64,000 nucleotides of DNA, from assembly GCF_900187995.1 (NCBI RefSeq), contig NZ_FZNZ01000012.1:42055-106054 (forward strand). Direction: 5' to 3'. Shown piece after piece: positions 9,629 to 19,067 of the stretch. A program made the position numbers and the translations under genes. The notes beneath the pieces were generated by a model. That model searched no databases. It was not told the DNA's origin and saw nothing but the letters and a program-made list of their open reading frames with translations. Each line of letters starts with the position of its first letter. Position 1 is the first letter of the stretch. The DNA is from Prevotella jejuni (GTDB lineage Bacteria > Bacteroidota > Bacteroidia > Bacteroidales > Bacteroidaceae).

Positions 9629-10636
9629 ATGCAGAACAATAACCGACTATCAAACATTGAATTGCTTAGGCTCGTATCCATGTTTCTTGTTATGTTCTTT
9701 CATGTAACAGATGCAATTTCACAGAAAAATAATATTGCGGAGAATAGCATTGATGATATCATGCTTGCTACTTTTAGTAGCTTATCAATTATTTGTGTGG
9801 ATATCTTTATTCTAATCTCAGGGTACTTCGGTATAACTTTCAAGATGAAAGGGGTTATTAAACTTTTCTTTCAAATATTTTTCCTTTCATTATTAATTTA
9901 TGGTATCTTATGCATTATAGGATATGCTACTTTTAATATAAAGGATATTTGGCATTGTACATTTGGAATATTTAGTATGTATTGGTTTGTTTGGGCATAT
10001 ATTCTCTTGTATATATTTGCTCCAATTTTGAATATTTTTGTTGAAAATTCTACAAAAAAGGAGATGTCTACTTTTCTCATGTCATACTATATATTTGCGT
10101 TATATGTATATTGTACATTAAAGGTTGATATTGTTTTTTATAAAGGTTTTCACACTTTGGCTTTTATAGGGTTATACTTATTAGGTCGTTATATTAAAAT
10201 ATATACTCCTAAATGGTCTACGTACTCTTGGAAAAAAGATATTGGTATTTATTTTATAAGTGCTTTTACTTCATTCCTTCTTATAGTAGTAATGAAAAAT
10301 GTATCCAATAGTCCAGAATTGATATCTCAAAAATGTGGGAATTATATTTCGCCTACAACTCTTGTTTCCTCTGTATTTTTCTTTTTAGCATTTACGAAGT
10401 TTAATTTAAAAAGCAAGTTTATAAATTACTGTGCATCTTCTGCATTTGCTGTATATATTTTACATCAACAATTTGATGCAAAAGCAATATTTTATAATTC
10501 TATAGGACTTTTCTATTCGTCGGTACCTATATACATTTTTTATCCTATGATAATTTTGGGACTTGTTTTATTATTTATGGTGTTTATCGTTATTGATAAA
10601 GTAAGAATTTACGCTTATAATTTAATTTCCAGATGA
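9629..10636 (+). CDS. Membrane acyltransferase 3 family (O-acetyltransferase) protein
   Basis: A 335-residue polytopic protein with about ten hydrophobic segments. It opens with 'RLSNIELLRLVSMFLVMFFH', the family 3 acyltransferase signature of an N-terminal Glu-x2-Arg and a His at the end of the first helix. Such enzymes O-acetylate extracellular or membrane-linked sugars; examples are known in O-antigen and capsule modification. Its stop overlaps the start of a soluble hexapeptide acetyltransferase (ATGA at 10633-10636), suggesting two coordinated acetylation steps. A second, related copy lies at 14576. The position of acetylation is unknown. Confidence 0.85.
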   Translation: MQNNNRLSNIELLRLVSMFLVMFFHVTDAISQKNNIAENSIDDIMLATFSSLSIICVDIFILISGYFGITFKMKGVIKLFFQIFFLSLLIYGILCIIGYATFNIKDIWHCTFGIFSMYWFVWAYILLYIFAPILNIFVENSTKKEMSTFLMSYYIFALYVYCTLKVDIVFYKGFHTLAFIGLYLLGRYIKIYTPKWSTYSWKKDIGIYFISAFTSFLLIVVMKNVSNSPELISQKCGNYISPTTLVSSVFFFLAFTKFNLKSKFINYCASSAFAVYILHQQFDAKAIFYNSIGLFYSSVPIYIFYPMIILGLVLLFMVFIVIDKVRIYAYNLISR

Positions 10637-11229
10637 GACAAAGAGTTTGGCTATATATAGAAAGTGATTATTATCGTTGGACAGGAATTTTAAGAAATAA
10701 AGGTGAAGGGAAATTTTTCCATCTTAGGATATTATTATTTGCGCTCTTTGGACGTGTACCTGGCTTTACATATAGTTTCTGGTTCAGAATGGCAAATGCA
10801 AAAGGAATATTGGGAATAATCGGGCGTTGGAAGCATTATAAAAATAAAATAAGATATGGATGTGAGGTAATTTATTCTACTCAAATAGGATATGGCTTAT
10901 ATCTTTCACACCCTTTTGCTATTACAATCAATGCTTCGGCAGTTATAGGTGATAATTGTTATATAAATAAAGGATTAAATATAGGTTCTAAAAATCTCAA
11001 TGCTGCAATAATTGGCAACAATGTCTATATTGGGCCTAACGTTTGTATTATTGAGAATGTTCATATTGGGGACAATGTTACTATAGGGGCTGGAGCTGTT
11101 GTTGTAAAAGATATTCCAAATAATGCAACAGTTGCAGGTAATCCTGCAAGAATTATTTCTTACAAAGACCATTCAGATTTAAGAAACAAAGTTTGGAATT
11201 GTGAATGGAACAAATATAATAAAGAATGA
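10633..11229 (+). CDS. Serine-acetyltransferase-like hexapeptide-repeat acetyltransferase
   Basis: A 198-residue protein with a left-handed beta-helix. Isoleucine- and valine-led hexapeptides run from about residue 95 to 175 ('VIGDNCYINKG', 'IIGNNVYIGPN', 'HIGDNVTIGAGAVVVKDIPN'), followed by the typical 'VAGNPARII' cap. His at 'YLSHPFAITIN' is the likely catalytic base. The N-terminal helices resemble CysE-like enzymes found in capsule loci, such as acetyltransferases of polysaccharide clusters. It probably O-acetylates a nucleotide sugar or lipid-linked intermediate with acetyl-CoA. Both ends overlap neighbours by ATGA, so it is translationally coupled upstream and downstream. Confidence 0.85.
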   Translation: MRQRVWLYIESDYYRWTGILRNKGEGKFFHLRILLFALFGRVPGFTYSFWFRMANAKGILGIIGRWKHYKNKIRYGCEVIYSTQIGYGLYLSHPFAITINASAVIGDNCYINKGLNIGSKNLNAAIIGNNVYIGPNVCIIENVHIGDNVTIGAGAVVVKDIPNNATVAGNPARIISYKDHSDLRNKVWNCEWNKYNKE

Positions 11230-12173
11230 ATCCACAAATATCTATTATTGTTCCGGTATATAATGGGGAGCGTTATCTCCATGAGTGTATAGATAGTATT
11301 CTTAATCAAAGTTTTACAGACTTTGAGTTAATATTAGTTGATGATGGCAGTAAAGATGGCTCTGCCCATATATGCGATGATTACGCAAAGAAAGACCAAA
11401 GGGTACGGGTTATACATAAACAAAATGAAGGTATAAACGCTACTCGAAGACGTGGAGTTCGTGAAGCTAATGGCACATGGATTAATTTCTGTGATAATGA
11501 TGATTCTTTACCTCAGGATGCATTAGAAAATTTATATCGTCTTACAGAGAATACAGATATTGTAATAGGCTTTCCTGATACGCCTAATTATCAAAGAGAA
11601 TTATCACTTGATGATTGTCGTCGCAATATGATTACTGCAAAACTTCTCCCGCCATCACCTTGGGCGAAATTGTATCGTCGTTCATTATTGACAGATGATA
11701 TTTTTGATTTTCCTCGGGAAATAGACGGAGAAGAAGATATGATAATGAATATTCGTTTAATGTTCAAGATTACCCGTGCACCACATATATGTTTTAAAAA
11801 GGTGTATAATTTCCGGCGTAATACAGCTAGTGTATCCCATACAAAAAAAGCTTCTTTAGAACATGAGGAGATTTTTGATAAGATAAGGGCTATATCTATT
11901 CCTTCTGATGTAATCTCTTGTTATATGTCAGAGATTTTGTGGAGTAGATTGAATGGCCTTGTTGGTATTGCATTTAATAATCCAGAATTTATTGTTGAAT
12001 GGAAACATCCTTATCTTGTCCAGCTTAAGAGTGATATAAAAAGATATCAATATAAGCTAAATCTTCAACAATGGCTAATGGTACATATTCGCACAAAAAA
12101 AATATTAAAGCTTTGTGCTTTCATGATTATGGTAAAGAATTTCATTAGATATCGTTTAGGGCTTAATAACTAA
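11226..12173 (+). CDS. Family 2 glycosyltransferase
   Basis: A 315-residue GT2 enzyme. 'ISIIVPVYNGERYLHECIDS' forms the first strand and helix, 'VDDGSKDGS' (39-47) is the donor-binding loop, and 'DNDD' (90-93) replaces the more usual DSDD metal site. It has no strong transmembrane helix and is probably membrane-associated through its C-terminal amphipathic helices. The start overlaps the previous stop as ATGA. It should add one residue of the repeat unit; the donor is unknown. The coding sequence has slightly more G/C than the genes immediately before it. Confidence 0.85.
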   Translation: MNPQISIIVPVYNGERYLHECIDSILNQSFTDFELILVDDGSKDGSAHICDDYAKKDQRVRVIHKQNEGINATRRRGVREANGTWINFCDNDDSLPQDALENLYRLTENTDIVIGFPDTPNYQRELSLDDCRRNMITAKLLPPSPWAKLYRRSLLTDDIFDFPREIDGEEDMIMNIRLMFKITRAPHICFKKVYNFRRNTASVSHTKKASLEHEEIFDKIRAISIPSDVISCYMSEILWSRLNGLVGIAFNNPEFIVEWKHPYLVQLKSDIKRYQYKLNLQQWLMVHIRTKKILKLCAFMIMVKNFIRYRLGLNN

Positions 12174-12183
12174 TTGTATTTTT

Positions 12184-13380
12184 ATGAGATTAACTTTAAT
12201 ATCCTTATCCACTCCTACATTTAATAATTGTCGTGCAGCGAGTGCTTTACCTTATCATTTGATATCTTCAGTAAAGAAGTCTTTTTCTGCGTCTGTTGAT
12301 GTTTATAGCTATAATATTAATGAATTAGATACAAACCAGATTGAGCAAGTAGAAAAAGAATTGAATATAACAATTCATCTGTTGGATAAACCCAAGTGGT
12401 TAAAATTGATGATGATGTTACATTTAGTCTTTCTTCGAGTTTTTTTGAAATATCCACTGTATAGTTATTGTAGTTTACCCCAAAAACATATTGATGCTAT
12501 TAAAAGTACACACTCTGATGTTATTTGGATTTATGGTGAAGAGTTAGCTAATCATTCTAAATATTTTGAAGGTTCAAAATGTATAGTAACTATGCCTGAT
12601 TGTGAATCTCTTTATTATTATAGGATGCTTCGGCAGCCTTGGGCAACTATGAGGTTATTGCAGATATTGAAGTATGCATTTGCATACTGGCAGTACAAGA
12701 GTTTAGAGAGGCTTTTCTGTGAGAAAGATGTAATATATCATTTTGTTGGTAAGGAGGATGCGGATTTTTTTAAATTGATGAACGGTCAAGCTAATTCTTT
12801 ATTTATGCGCCATCCTTTATATGCCTATAATAGCGAAAAGACTATAAAGTTTCATCAACCAAAGATAAAATTATTATTTACAGGTAGATACGATTTTTAT
12901 TGTCAGCATGGAAGTGACGATTTTTTATCAGAACTTGAGAAAAATCGTAATGGTTTATCTTCTTATTTCGAAATAACTTTTTTAGGAAAAGGATGGGAGA
13001 AGTGGAATGAAAAACTTCATAAAGTAGGATTTCAGTCTCAGCACATTTCTTTTGCACCAGATTATATAGCAGAATTACAAAATCACGATATACAAGTTAA
13101 TGCTATAGATGTAGGTACTGGTACGAAAGGTAAGGTATTAGACGGGATAGCAAATGGTTTGTTAATCATCGGTACACCATACGCATTAGAAAATATATCT
13201 GTAAAGAATGGAGATTCGTGTGTTATGGTTTCTAATGGTATTGAATTCATTCAATCTCTTTATGTAATAAAAGCAAATATATCTCTTTATGAGAGTATTG
13301 CTAAAAAAGGGCAAGAGAAAGTCCTGTTAGAGCATAATACAATGGCTATAGCAAGAAATCTTTTTGGGAATTATAAATAA
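12184..13380 (+). CDS. Putative GT-B glycosyltransferase (divergent)
   Basis: A 398-residue soluble protein. It starts 'RLTLISLSTPTFNNCRAASA', a Gly-poor version of the N-terminal acceptor-binding half of GT-B enzymes. A C-terminal half follows, opening with 'KIKLLFTGRYDF' and ending with 'IQVNAIDVGTGTKGKVLDGIANGLLIIGT', where the donor-binding helix normally lies. The usual E-x7-E pair is not evident, so this is a divergent family member. Position between a GT2 gene and the polymerase gene supports a sugar-transfer role. Confidence is moderate because no single diagnostic motif is intact. Confidence 0.65.
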   Translation: MRLTLISLSTPTFNNCRAASALPYHLISSVKKSFSASVDVYSYNINELDTNQIEQVEKELNITIHLLDKPKWLKLMMMLHLVFLRVFLKYPLYSYCSLPQKHIDAIKSTHSDVIWIYGEELANHSKYFEGSKCIVTMPDCESLYYYRMLRQPWATMRLLQILKYAFAYWQYKSLERLFCEKDVIYHFVGKEDADFFKLMNGQANSLFMRHPLYAYNSEKTIKFHQPKIKLLFTGRYDFYCQHGSDDFLSELEKNRNGLSSYFEITFLGKGWEKWNEKLHKVGFQSQHISFAPDYIAELQNHDIQVNAIDVGTGTKGKVLDGIANGLLIIGTPYALENISVKNGDSCVMVSNGIEFIQSLYVIKANISLYESIAKKGQEKVLLEHNTMAIARNLFGNYK

Positions 13381-13391
13381 AAAAATAATTT

Positions 13392-14567
13392 ATGTGGTTG
13401 TATCTTCTAATTTTCTTTATACCAGTTTTTTTCTTCCTATCTACTAACCCAGGAAGGAATCAACATAGTTCATTTTTGTTCCTGTTTCTTTTAGGCTTAT
13501 CTCTTTTCGTGGGCTTTTCAGATATGTTTGGCGGTTATGACAGATATATTTATGGGGAAATTTTTGATAATATTGCTGATGTAACAACTATAAAAGGAGA
13601 TTACTCAGATTCACTTTATTATTATTCTTATAGTAGTGAGGTTGGTTATACTTTTCTAAATGTATTAATATCTTTTTTTACTGAAAATCGATACATTTTT
13701 ATCTTAATAGTCACATTGATTATTTATACATGCTTATTTATATCTCTAAGAAAGTATACGGAGAATTATCCATTGGCCGTAGTCTTATTTATGGGCTTAT
13801 GGTTTTTCTTTACATTTACCTATTTGAGACAAGTGCTTGCTGCAACAATTGTATGGTTAAGTATTCAGTATGTTGTTGAACGTAAGTTTTGGAAATTCTT
13901 GGTAGTCTTTCTTATAGGATTCTCTATGCATAATTCTGCTATTATTTTCTTTCCTCTGTATTTTATACCATTAAAAAAATTCTCACCAAAATTAATAGTA
14001 GGAGTTATGCTGTTTTTACTATTGTTAGGACTATCTCCTTTACCTAACTCACTTTTTGAAGTATACGAGAGTAGTTCTATTGTTGAACGGCATGCAGAGT
14101 ATAATGCAAGTGGAGGCTTAAGAGTTGCATATATTTTAGAAGCATTCTTCTTTTTATATCTTATATTGAAGAACTACAAAAATATTCCTAATGATAAGCA
14201 ACATGTTGTTTTGTTGAATATGGCACTTGTTTTCTGTGGTATTTTATTACTTTTTGTACGTTCTGAGAATGGTGGTCGTTTGAGTTGGTATTATATGATC
14301 GGTATAATCGCAACGATAACATCTATTTGTACTTATAAAACAAATATACAGAATAAGATTCCTATTTTTCTTATAGGGCTGAGTCTATTTCTTTATATAC
14401 GAATTTATACAGGATGGCAGGTTTATCTTAATTTATATCCTTATAAAACATTCTTTACAAATGGTGTTAGAGTTGGAGATTATAGTTGGGAAAATTATGA
14501 ATACAATCATGAATACGATAATGATAAATTTTGTCGTAAGGCTTTTCGTTTTTTACCAAATTTGTAA
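13392..14567 (+). CDS. EpsG-family membrane protein, candidate Wzy polysaccharide polymerase
   Basis: A 391-residue polytopic membrane protein with about ten predicted helices. It has the family's features: an early 'GLSLFVGFSDMFGGYDRYIYG' loop (aspartate- and glycine-rich), 'NRYIFILIVTLIIYT', and 'YLRQVLAATIVWLSIQYV' with a conserved Arg-Gln. EpsG proteins occupy the polymerase position in exopolysaccharide loci. As the only polymerase-like protein here, it is the best candidate for joining repeat units in the periplasm. The functional label is by family and context; Wzy proteins share little sequence. It starts 11 bases after the upstream glycosyltransferase. Confidence 0.75.
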   Translation: MWLYLLIFFIPVFFFLSTNPGRNQHSSFLFLFLLGLSLFVGFSDMFGGYDRYIYGEIFDNIADVTTIKGDYSDSLYYYSYSSEVGYTFLNVLISFFTENRYIFILIVTLIIYTCLFISLRKYTENYPLAVVLFMGLWFFFTFTYLRQVLAATIVWLSIQYVVERKFWKFLVVFLIGFSMHNSAIIFFPLYFIPLKKFSPKLIVGVMLFLLLLGLSPLPNSLFEVYESSSIVERHAEYNASGGLRVAYILEAFFFLYLILKNYKNIPNDKQHVVLLNMALVFCGILLLFVRSENGGRLSWYYMIGIIATITSICTYKTNIQNKIPIFLIGLSLFLYIRIYTGWQVYLNLYPYKTFFTNGVRVGDYSWENYEYNHEYDNDKFCRKAFRFLPNL

Positions 14568-14575
14568 TATAATTT

Positions 14576-15631
14576 ATGGACAAAATAAAGGAGAGATATT
14601 CAAACTTTGAATTGCTTAGAATTGTTGCGATGATTTTGGTTCTAATAGTTCATGTACTTATATGTCTACCTCGCCCTACGACTGCTTTTGTTATAGCTGA
14701 ACCTTTTAAAGCAATAAGTTTCTATTTTACAGATGCAATTTCTATAATTTGTGTTAATGTCTTTATTCTTATTTCCGGATGGTTCGGTATAAATTTAAGA
14801 CTGCAAAGACTAAGTATACTTTTGTTTCAAGTTTTTTTCTTTGCAATTGTAATTTGGGGAGTACTTGTTTTTATTGAACCTAGTAAGTATATGAATTTGC
14901 AGAGCTTAACAACGGTCTTAATGCTAAATGGTAGTGACTATTGGTTTATCAAAGCTTATTTGGGTCTTTATTTTTTATCGCCTATTTTAAATGTCTTTGT
15001 GGAAAAAGTGGATCAAAAGTATTATCGTGATATTTTGATACTACTTTATATTTTCCAAACTATTTATGGATGGTTCAGTATTGATGGAGCAGCATGGATA
15101 GCAGGTGGATACTCTGCTTTTTCTTTTATTTGTCTTTATCTTTTAGGTAGATATTTAAAAAAATATGGCGATACTATTAATGTAGGAAGATATTTTAGAA
15201 TTTGTTCCCTCTCAAAAGGAAATCTATTGCTATTATTTTCAAGTATTGTTTTTCTTCTAACCTTTTTAGCGTATACGGTTACATATTTAGGAATCCCAAT
15301 AGAAGGGCGTTTGTTTACTTATACAAATCCGCTTGTTATATTAGAATCTATTGTTTTAGTTTTATTATTTAGCAAAATTAAATTTAAAAGTTCTATCATA
15401 AATCGAATTGCTTTCTCATGTTTAGCAATTTATTTATTGCATGGAAACGAACTTATCTTACGTCCTTATTATGGTAAGTGGATTGCTCAGTGGTACAGTT
15501 GTGAGACAACGACAAGCTTTGTTATGAGAACCTCGTTTTTAATCTTTGTTGTGTTTATAATGGCTATATCTTTGGATCAGATTCGTCTTGTTTTAAGCAA
15601 GATAATATTTTCAAAGAGTAAATGTGTTTGA
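14576..15631 (+). CDS. Second membrane acyltransferase 3 family protein
   Basis: A 351-residue polytopic protein that begins 'ERYSNFELLRIVAMILVLIVH', matching the N-terminal signature of family 3 acyltransferases seen also in the protein at 9629. Shared features include 'DAISIICVNVFILISGWFGI', 'YWFIKAYLGLYFLSPILNVF' and a late 'AIYLLHGNE'. The two proteins are clearly paralogous but not a recent duplication, judging from the many substitutions. Probable role: O-acylation, usually acetylation, of a different sugar position. The following GT2 gene begins 1 base after the stop. Confidence 0.85.
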   Translation: MDKIKERYSNFELLRIVAMILVLIVHVLICLPRPTTAFVIAEPFKAISFYFTDAISIICVNVFILISGWFGINLRLQRLSILLFQVFFFAIVIWGVLVFIEPSKYMNLQSLTTVLMLNGSDYWFIKAYLGLYFLSPILNVFVEKVDQKYYRDILILLYIFQTIYGWFSIDGAAWIAGGYSAFSFICLYLLGRYLKKYGDTINVGRYFRICSLSKGNLLLLFSSIVFLLTFLAYTVTYLGIPIEGRLFTYTNPLVILESIVLVLLFSKIKFKSSIINRIAFSCLAIYLLHGNELILRPYYGKWIAQWYSCETTTSFVMRTSFLIFVVFIMAISLDQIRLVLSKIIFSKSKCV

Positions 15632-15632
15632 T

Positions 15633-16514
15633 ATGATTGATATATTAATTAGTGTCTTTACTCCCACATATAATCGTGCAGACCTTTTGCACCGCCTATA
15701 TGACACTTTAATTCTTCAAACATATAAGAATTTTGAATGGATTATAGTAGATGATGGTTCTAAGGATAATACTAAAGACGTTGTTAGTTCCTTTGTAAAG
15801 GAAGGAAAGCTAAATATACATTATGTACAGCAAAAGAATGGCGGAAAGCATAGGGCTATTAATTCAGGTGTTAAATTAGCCAAAGGAGAAATCTTCTTTA
15901 TTTTAGACAGTGATGATATTCTTCCTAATAATGCTTTAGAACTGGTAGTTGAAACTTATCAACCTATTAAACATGATATATCTTTTGCTGGTGTGTCAGG
16001 CATTGATGGATATTTTGATGGACGTATAATAGGTAGTGGGCTTCCTGATAACTCTATAGATTGCAATTCTGTTGATATTCGATATAAGTTTCATGTAACA
16101 GGAGATATGAAAGAAGTCTTTCGTACTTCTATAATGAAAGAGTTCCCCTTCCCAGATATAGAAGGAGAAAGGTTTTGTCCAGAGGCTTTGGTGTGGAATC
16201 GTATCGCAAAAAAATATAAGTTACGTTATTTCAATAAGATAATATACAAGGTAGAGTATCAACCAGAAGGATTAACTTCTAATATAGTTAAAGTTAGGAT
16301 GAAAAGTCCAATTACCTCTATGATGTGTTACGCAGAGATGTTAGAACTTAACATTCCCTTTAAAGATAAGTTGAAAGCTGCTATTAACTATTGGAGATTT
16401 CGTTTGTGTTATAATGGAAATGATAGTTATCCGAAGATTCCTGGATTATGGAATGCTGTAGCACCTTTAGGTTGGTTGATACATTTGAAAGATAAGCGTG
16501 TAAATAAAAGATAG
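15633..16514 (+). CDS. Family 2 glycosyltransferase
   Basis: A 293-residue GT2 enzyme from the ATG at 15633; a GTG at 15624 would add three residues and overlap the upstream gene. 'ISVFTPTYNRADLLHRLYDT', 'VDDGSKDNT' and 'DSDD' (about 89-92) form the donor and metal site. 'YVQQKNGGKHRAINSG' between them is typical of the group close to beta-1,6- and beta-1,3-transferases of capsule loci. The C-terminal 'SPITSMMCYAEMLE' region is shared by that group. It is the last gene of the A/T-rich block; a 322-base gap follows. Confidence 0.85.
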   Translation: MIDILISVFTPTYNRADLLHRLYDTLILQTYKNFEWIIVDDGSKDNTKDVVSSFVKEGKLNIHYVQQKNGGKHRAINSGVKLAKGEIFFILDSDDILPNNALELVVETYQPIKHDISFAGVSGIDGYFDGRIIGSGLPDNSIDCNSVDIRYKFHVTGDMKEVFRTSIMKEFPFPDIEGERFCPEALVWNRIAKKYKLRYFNKIIYKVEYQPEGLTSNIVKVRMKSPITSMMCYAEMLELNIPFKDKLKAAINYWRFRLCYNGNDSYPKIPGLWNAVAPLGWLIHLKDKRVNKR

Positions 16515-16836
16515 TTAAGAGGATTCTATAATTCATAACATACCTGTATATATGTGTTAAACTGGAATGTTAGTCCTATATTTGGTTCCAAGCATACTAA
16601 CACTGAAAATGCTATATTATTATGTGTCTTCTCGGAAGCAAATAGATTATTACTATTGCGTAAATTTTCGGTTTTGCTGTCATTCCTATCACTTGAGAGT
16701 AAGTCATAACCCTTTGAATATCAATTTTATATAATGAAATGTTAAAAGTGACAGCAAACACGTTTTAAACTTTCTGTGGTATTTGTGGAATACTTTTGAA
16801 GATTATCTGGCATTATAGAACAAAAGAAACAGGATA
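16515..16836 (+). other. Gene-free stretch at the change from A/T-rich cassette to conserved 3' module
   Basis: No credible reading frame is present. It contains an 86-base element with 10-base inverted ends (16673-16758), a possible -7 box TATATTTG at 16577-16584 without a good -33 partner, and a small hairpin with TGTTAGT (16569-16575) and ACTAACA (16596-16602). The genes before and after it differ visibly in base composition, so it may mark a cassette junction and may hold the promoter for the 3' module. Confidence 0.6.
16673..16758 (-). repeat. 86-base intergenic element, copy A
   Basis: Bounded by perfect 10-base inverted ends TTTGCTGTCA (16673-16682) and TGACAGCAAA (16749-16758). Its reverse complement lines up without gaps with copy B at 41411-41496 and with the reverse complement of copy C at 48168-48253. 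Best kept are the ends, the block TTTAACATTTCAT, and a second TGACAG-like half-site (here TGATAG) nine bases inside the right end. Copy A is the most divergent in the middle. It lies 78 bases upstream of the glycosyltransferase at 16837. Confidence 0.8.
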
Positions 16837-17934
16837 ATGAGAATATTACAAGTCATAACATCTTTGGATATGGGTGGGGCTGAAACTTTGGTGGTTAATT
16901 TGATACCAAGGTTGCAGGCTTTGGGGAATACGGTGGATTTATGTATCTTTAATGAAAAAGAAACACCATTGACTCAGAGATTAAGGAAAGAGAGTCCACA
17001 GACAAAGATATATGCGTTAGGACATGGGGTTTATAATCCGCTCTATATATTAAAGCTGGTAAAGATAATGAAGAATTATGATATTGTTCATACGCATAAT
17101 TCTTCACCACAGCTATTTGTAGCAATCGCTAACTTATTTAGTTCTCGAAAGTTGGTCTCTACGGAGCATACAACTTCTAATCGTAAGCGTGATTGGAAAT
17201 GGTATGCACCAATTGAAAGCTGGATGTATGGACAGTATAATCATGTTATCTGTATAAGTCAGATTGCTGAGGACAAGTTGCGAGAGTATATGGGAGGAGT
17301 TTGGTTAGATAATACCAATCCTCAATATAATCAAATCTCAACAATTAATAATGGCGTAGATGTTAAGGCTATAAGTGATGCAACTCCCGATAATGCTTTG
17401 TTGTCATTAAAGGAACAAAGAAAAGCTATTTTGATGGTAGCTGGATTTCGGGATGCGAAAGATCAAGATACGGTTGTTAAAGCCTTAGGGCTACTCGATA
17501 ACAGTCACTTTGAGGTTTGGTTTGCTGGGGTTGGTATACGTCAAGAAATCGTTAAGCAGTTAGCAGATTCACTTGGTGTAAGTGAGCGAGTTAGATTCTT
17601 AGGCTTACGTACTGATATTCCAAATGTCCTGAGAGCAGCAGATGTTATCGTGATGTCTTCTCATTGGGAAGGGTTGAGCCTTAGTAATGTAGAGGGAATG
17701 AGTGCACATAAGCCTTTTATAGCCTCTGATGTTAATGGCTTGAAAGAAGTTACTAAGGGATATGGTATTCTTTTCCCACATGAGGACGCAAAGGCATTGG
17801 CTGATGAAATTAAACGTTTAGTAAGTGATGAGACTTATTATAACGAGATTGCTGAACGCTGTTATAATAGAGCTTTAGAGTTCGATATCAGTATGATGGT
17901 TGTTGGTTATAACAAGGTATATAATGAAATATAA
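16837..17934 (+). CDS. Family 4 glycosyltransferase
   Basis: A 365-residue GT-B retaining glycosyltransferase. 'QVITSLDMGGAETLVVNLI' gives the N-terminal glycine loop, 'YDIVHTHNSSPQLF' the HTH(N) segment, 'STINNGVDV' the linker, 'LMVAGFRDAKDQDTVVKAL' the start of the donor domain, and 'EGLSLSNVEGMSAHKPFIAS' the E-x7-E motif. Base composition is closer to the housekeeping genes than that of the genes before 16514. Its 3' end overlaps the next glycosyltransferase by 11 bases. It probably acts early in repeat-unit assembly, given its place next to the initiating-transferase module; this is an inference. Confidence 0.88.
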   Translation: MRILQVITSLDMGGAETLVVNLIPRLQALGNTVDLCIFNEKETPLTQRLRKESPQTKIYALGHGVYNPLYILKLVKIMKNYDIVHTHNSSPQLFVAIANLFSSRKLVSTEHTTSNRKRDWKWYAPIESWMYGQYNHVICISQIAEDKLREYMGGVWLDNTNPQYNQISTINNGVDVKAISDATPDNALLSLKEQRKAILMVAGFRDAKDQDTVVKALGLLDNSHFEVWFAGVGIRQEIVKQLADSLGVSERVRFLGLRTDIPNVLRAADVIVMSSHWEGLSLSNVEGMSAHKPFIASDVNGLKEVTKGYGILFPHEDAKALADEIKRLVSDETYYNEIAERCYNRALEFDISMMVVGYNKVYNEI

Positions 17935-19066
17935 TAATAAAAACATACTCCATGTTGTAAATATTTACTTTGTACTTCCTTATTTTATAGGAGGGCAATT
18001 TAAGTACTTTAAAGAGAAGGGATATCGTTTCCACGTTGTGTGTTCAGCGTCAGAATACTTGGATGCTTATGCCAAGGAGAATGGTTTTGATTATCGTGTG
18101 ATGCCTGTTCTGAGATCTATTAATATTCTTCAAGATTTTAAGACTATTGTTGGTATTTGTCGATATATCAAAGAAAAAGAAATAGGGATTGTTGTTGGAC
18201 ACACGCCTAAGGGTGGTTTGTTGTCGATGATAGCCGGATGGTTAATGAGGGTGCCAAATCGTATTTATTTCCGTCATGGACTTGTCTATCAAACTTCACG
18301 TGGGCTAAAACGTTTTGTCCTTATGAGTGTAGATCGATTGGCATCCCTTTGTGCGACCAAGATAGTATGTGTGTCTCCTTCTGTTTTACAACACTCTGTA
18401 GAGGATCATTTAGCGCCCGCAGCCAAGCAATTAATTCTTCATAAAGGGACGTGCTGTGGAATTGATACCGAAGGAAAGTTTAATCCAGATAATATTGATA
18501 CAGCTAAGCTATCTTCTATGAGAAGAAAGTGGGGCATTGATACTAACGATTGGGTGATAGGGTATTCCGGTCGTTTAGTGAAGGACAAAGGAATTATAGA
18601 GTTGGTAAGAGCTTTTCGCAAGGTAAAAAAAGACAATCCTCATTACAAACTTCTTCTTGTTGGAATGTTTGAAGTTCGAGATGCGCTTCCTGATGATGTT
18701 CAAGAAGATATAAAGAAAGATACTCAGATTATATGGACTGACTTTCAGAATTGTGATATGGAGTATTTTTACGCAATGATGAATGTTTATGTCCTTGCAT
18801 CTTATCGTGAGGGATTTCCTACAGGTGTTTTGGAGGCTCAGTCAATGAAAGTCCCTGTTATTACAACTCGTGCAACAGGATGCTGTGATTCTATACTTGA
18901 AAATGAGACAGGATTGTTTGTAAGACATGATGTAGACCAGTTGGCTGCAGCTATTCGTCGTATTCATAATGGAGAAACAAATATAGATGGAGTAAAGGCA
19001 CGTAAGTGGGTTCGTGATAACTTTGAGAATCATATTGTTTGGAAAGAAATAGAAAAATTATATTGA
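17924..19066 (+). CDS. Family 4 glycosyltransferase, early-acting type
   Basis: A 380-residue GT-B enzyme from the ATG at 17924; an upstream start at 17900 would overlap the previous gene by 35 bases and adds no conserved sequence. Features are 'VVNIYFVLPYFIGGQFKYFK', 'VVGHTPKGGLLSMIAGWL', 'RIYFRHGLVYQTSRG', 'GYSGRLVKDKGIIELVRAF' and 'EGFPTGVLEAQSMKVPVITT' with the E-x7-E pair. The 'HTPKGGLL' and 'RHG' motifs mark the group that commonly adds the second sugar after a WecA/WbpL-type initiator in Bacteroidetes and Pseudomonas loci. It starts within the preceding gene and ends one base before the epimerase gene, so the module is tightly coupled. Confidence 0.88.
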   Translation: MKYNNKNILHVVNIYFVLPYFIGGQFKYFKEKGYRFHVVCSASEYLDAYAKENGFDYRVMPVLRSINILQDFKTIVGICRYIKEKEIGIVVGHTPKGGLLSMIAGWLMRVPNRIYFRHGLVYQTSRGLKRFVLMSVDRLASLCATKIVCVSPSVLQHSVEDHLAPAAKQLILHKGTCCGIDTEGKFNPDNIDTAKLSSMRRKWGIDTNDWVIGYSGRLVKDKGIIELVRAFRKVKKDNPHYKLLLVGMFEVRDALPDDVQEDIKKDTQIIWTDFQNCDMEYFYAMMNVYVLASYREGFPTGVLEAQSMKVPVITTRATGCCDSILENETGLFVRHDVDQLAAAIRRIHNGETNIDGVKARKWVRDNFENHIVWKEIEKLY

Positions 19067-19067
19067 A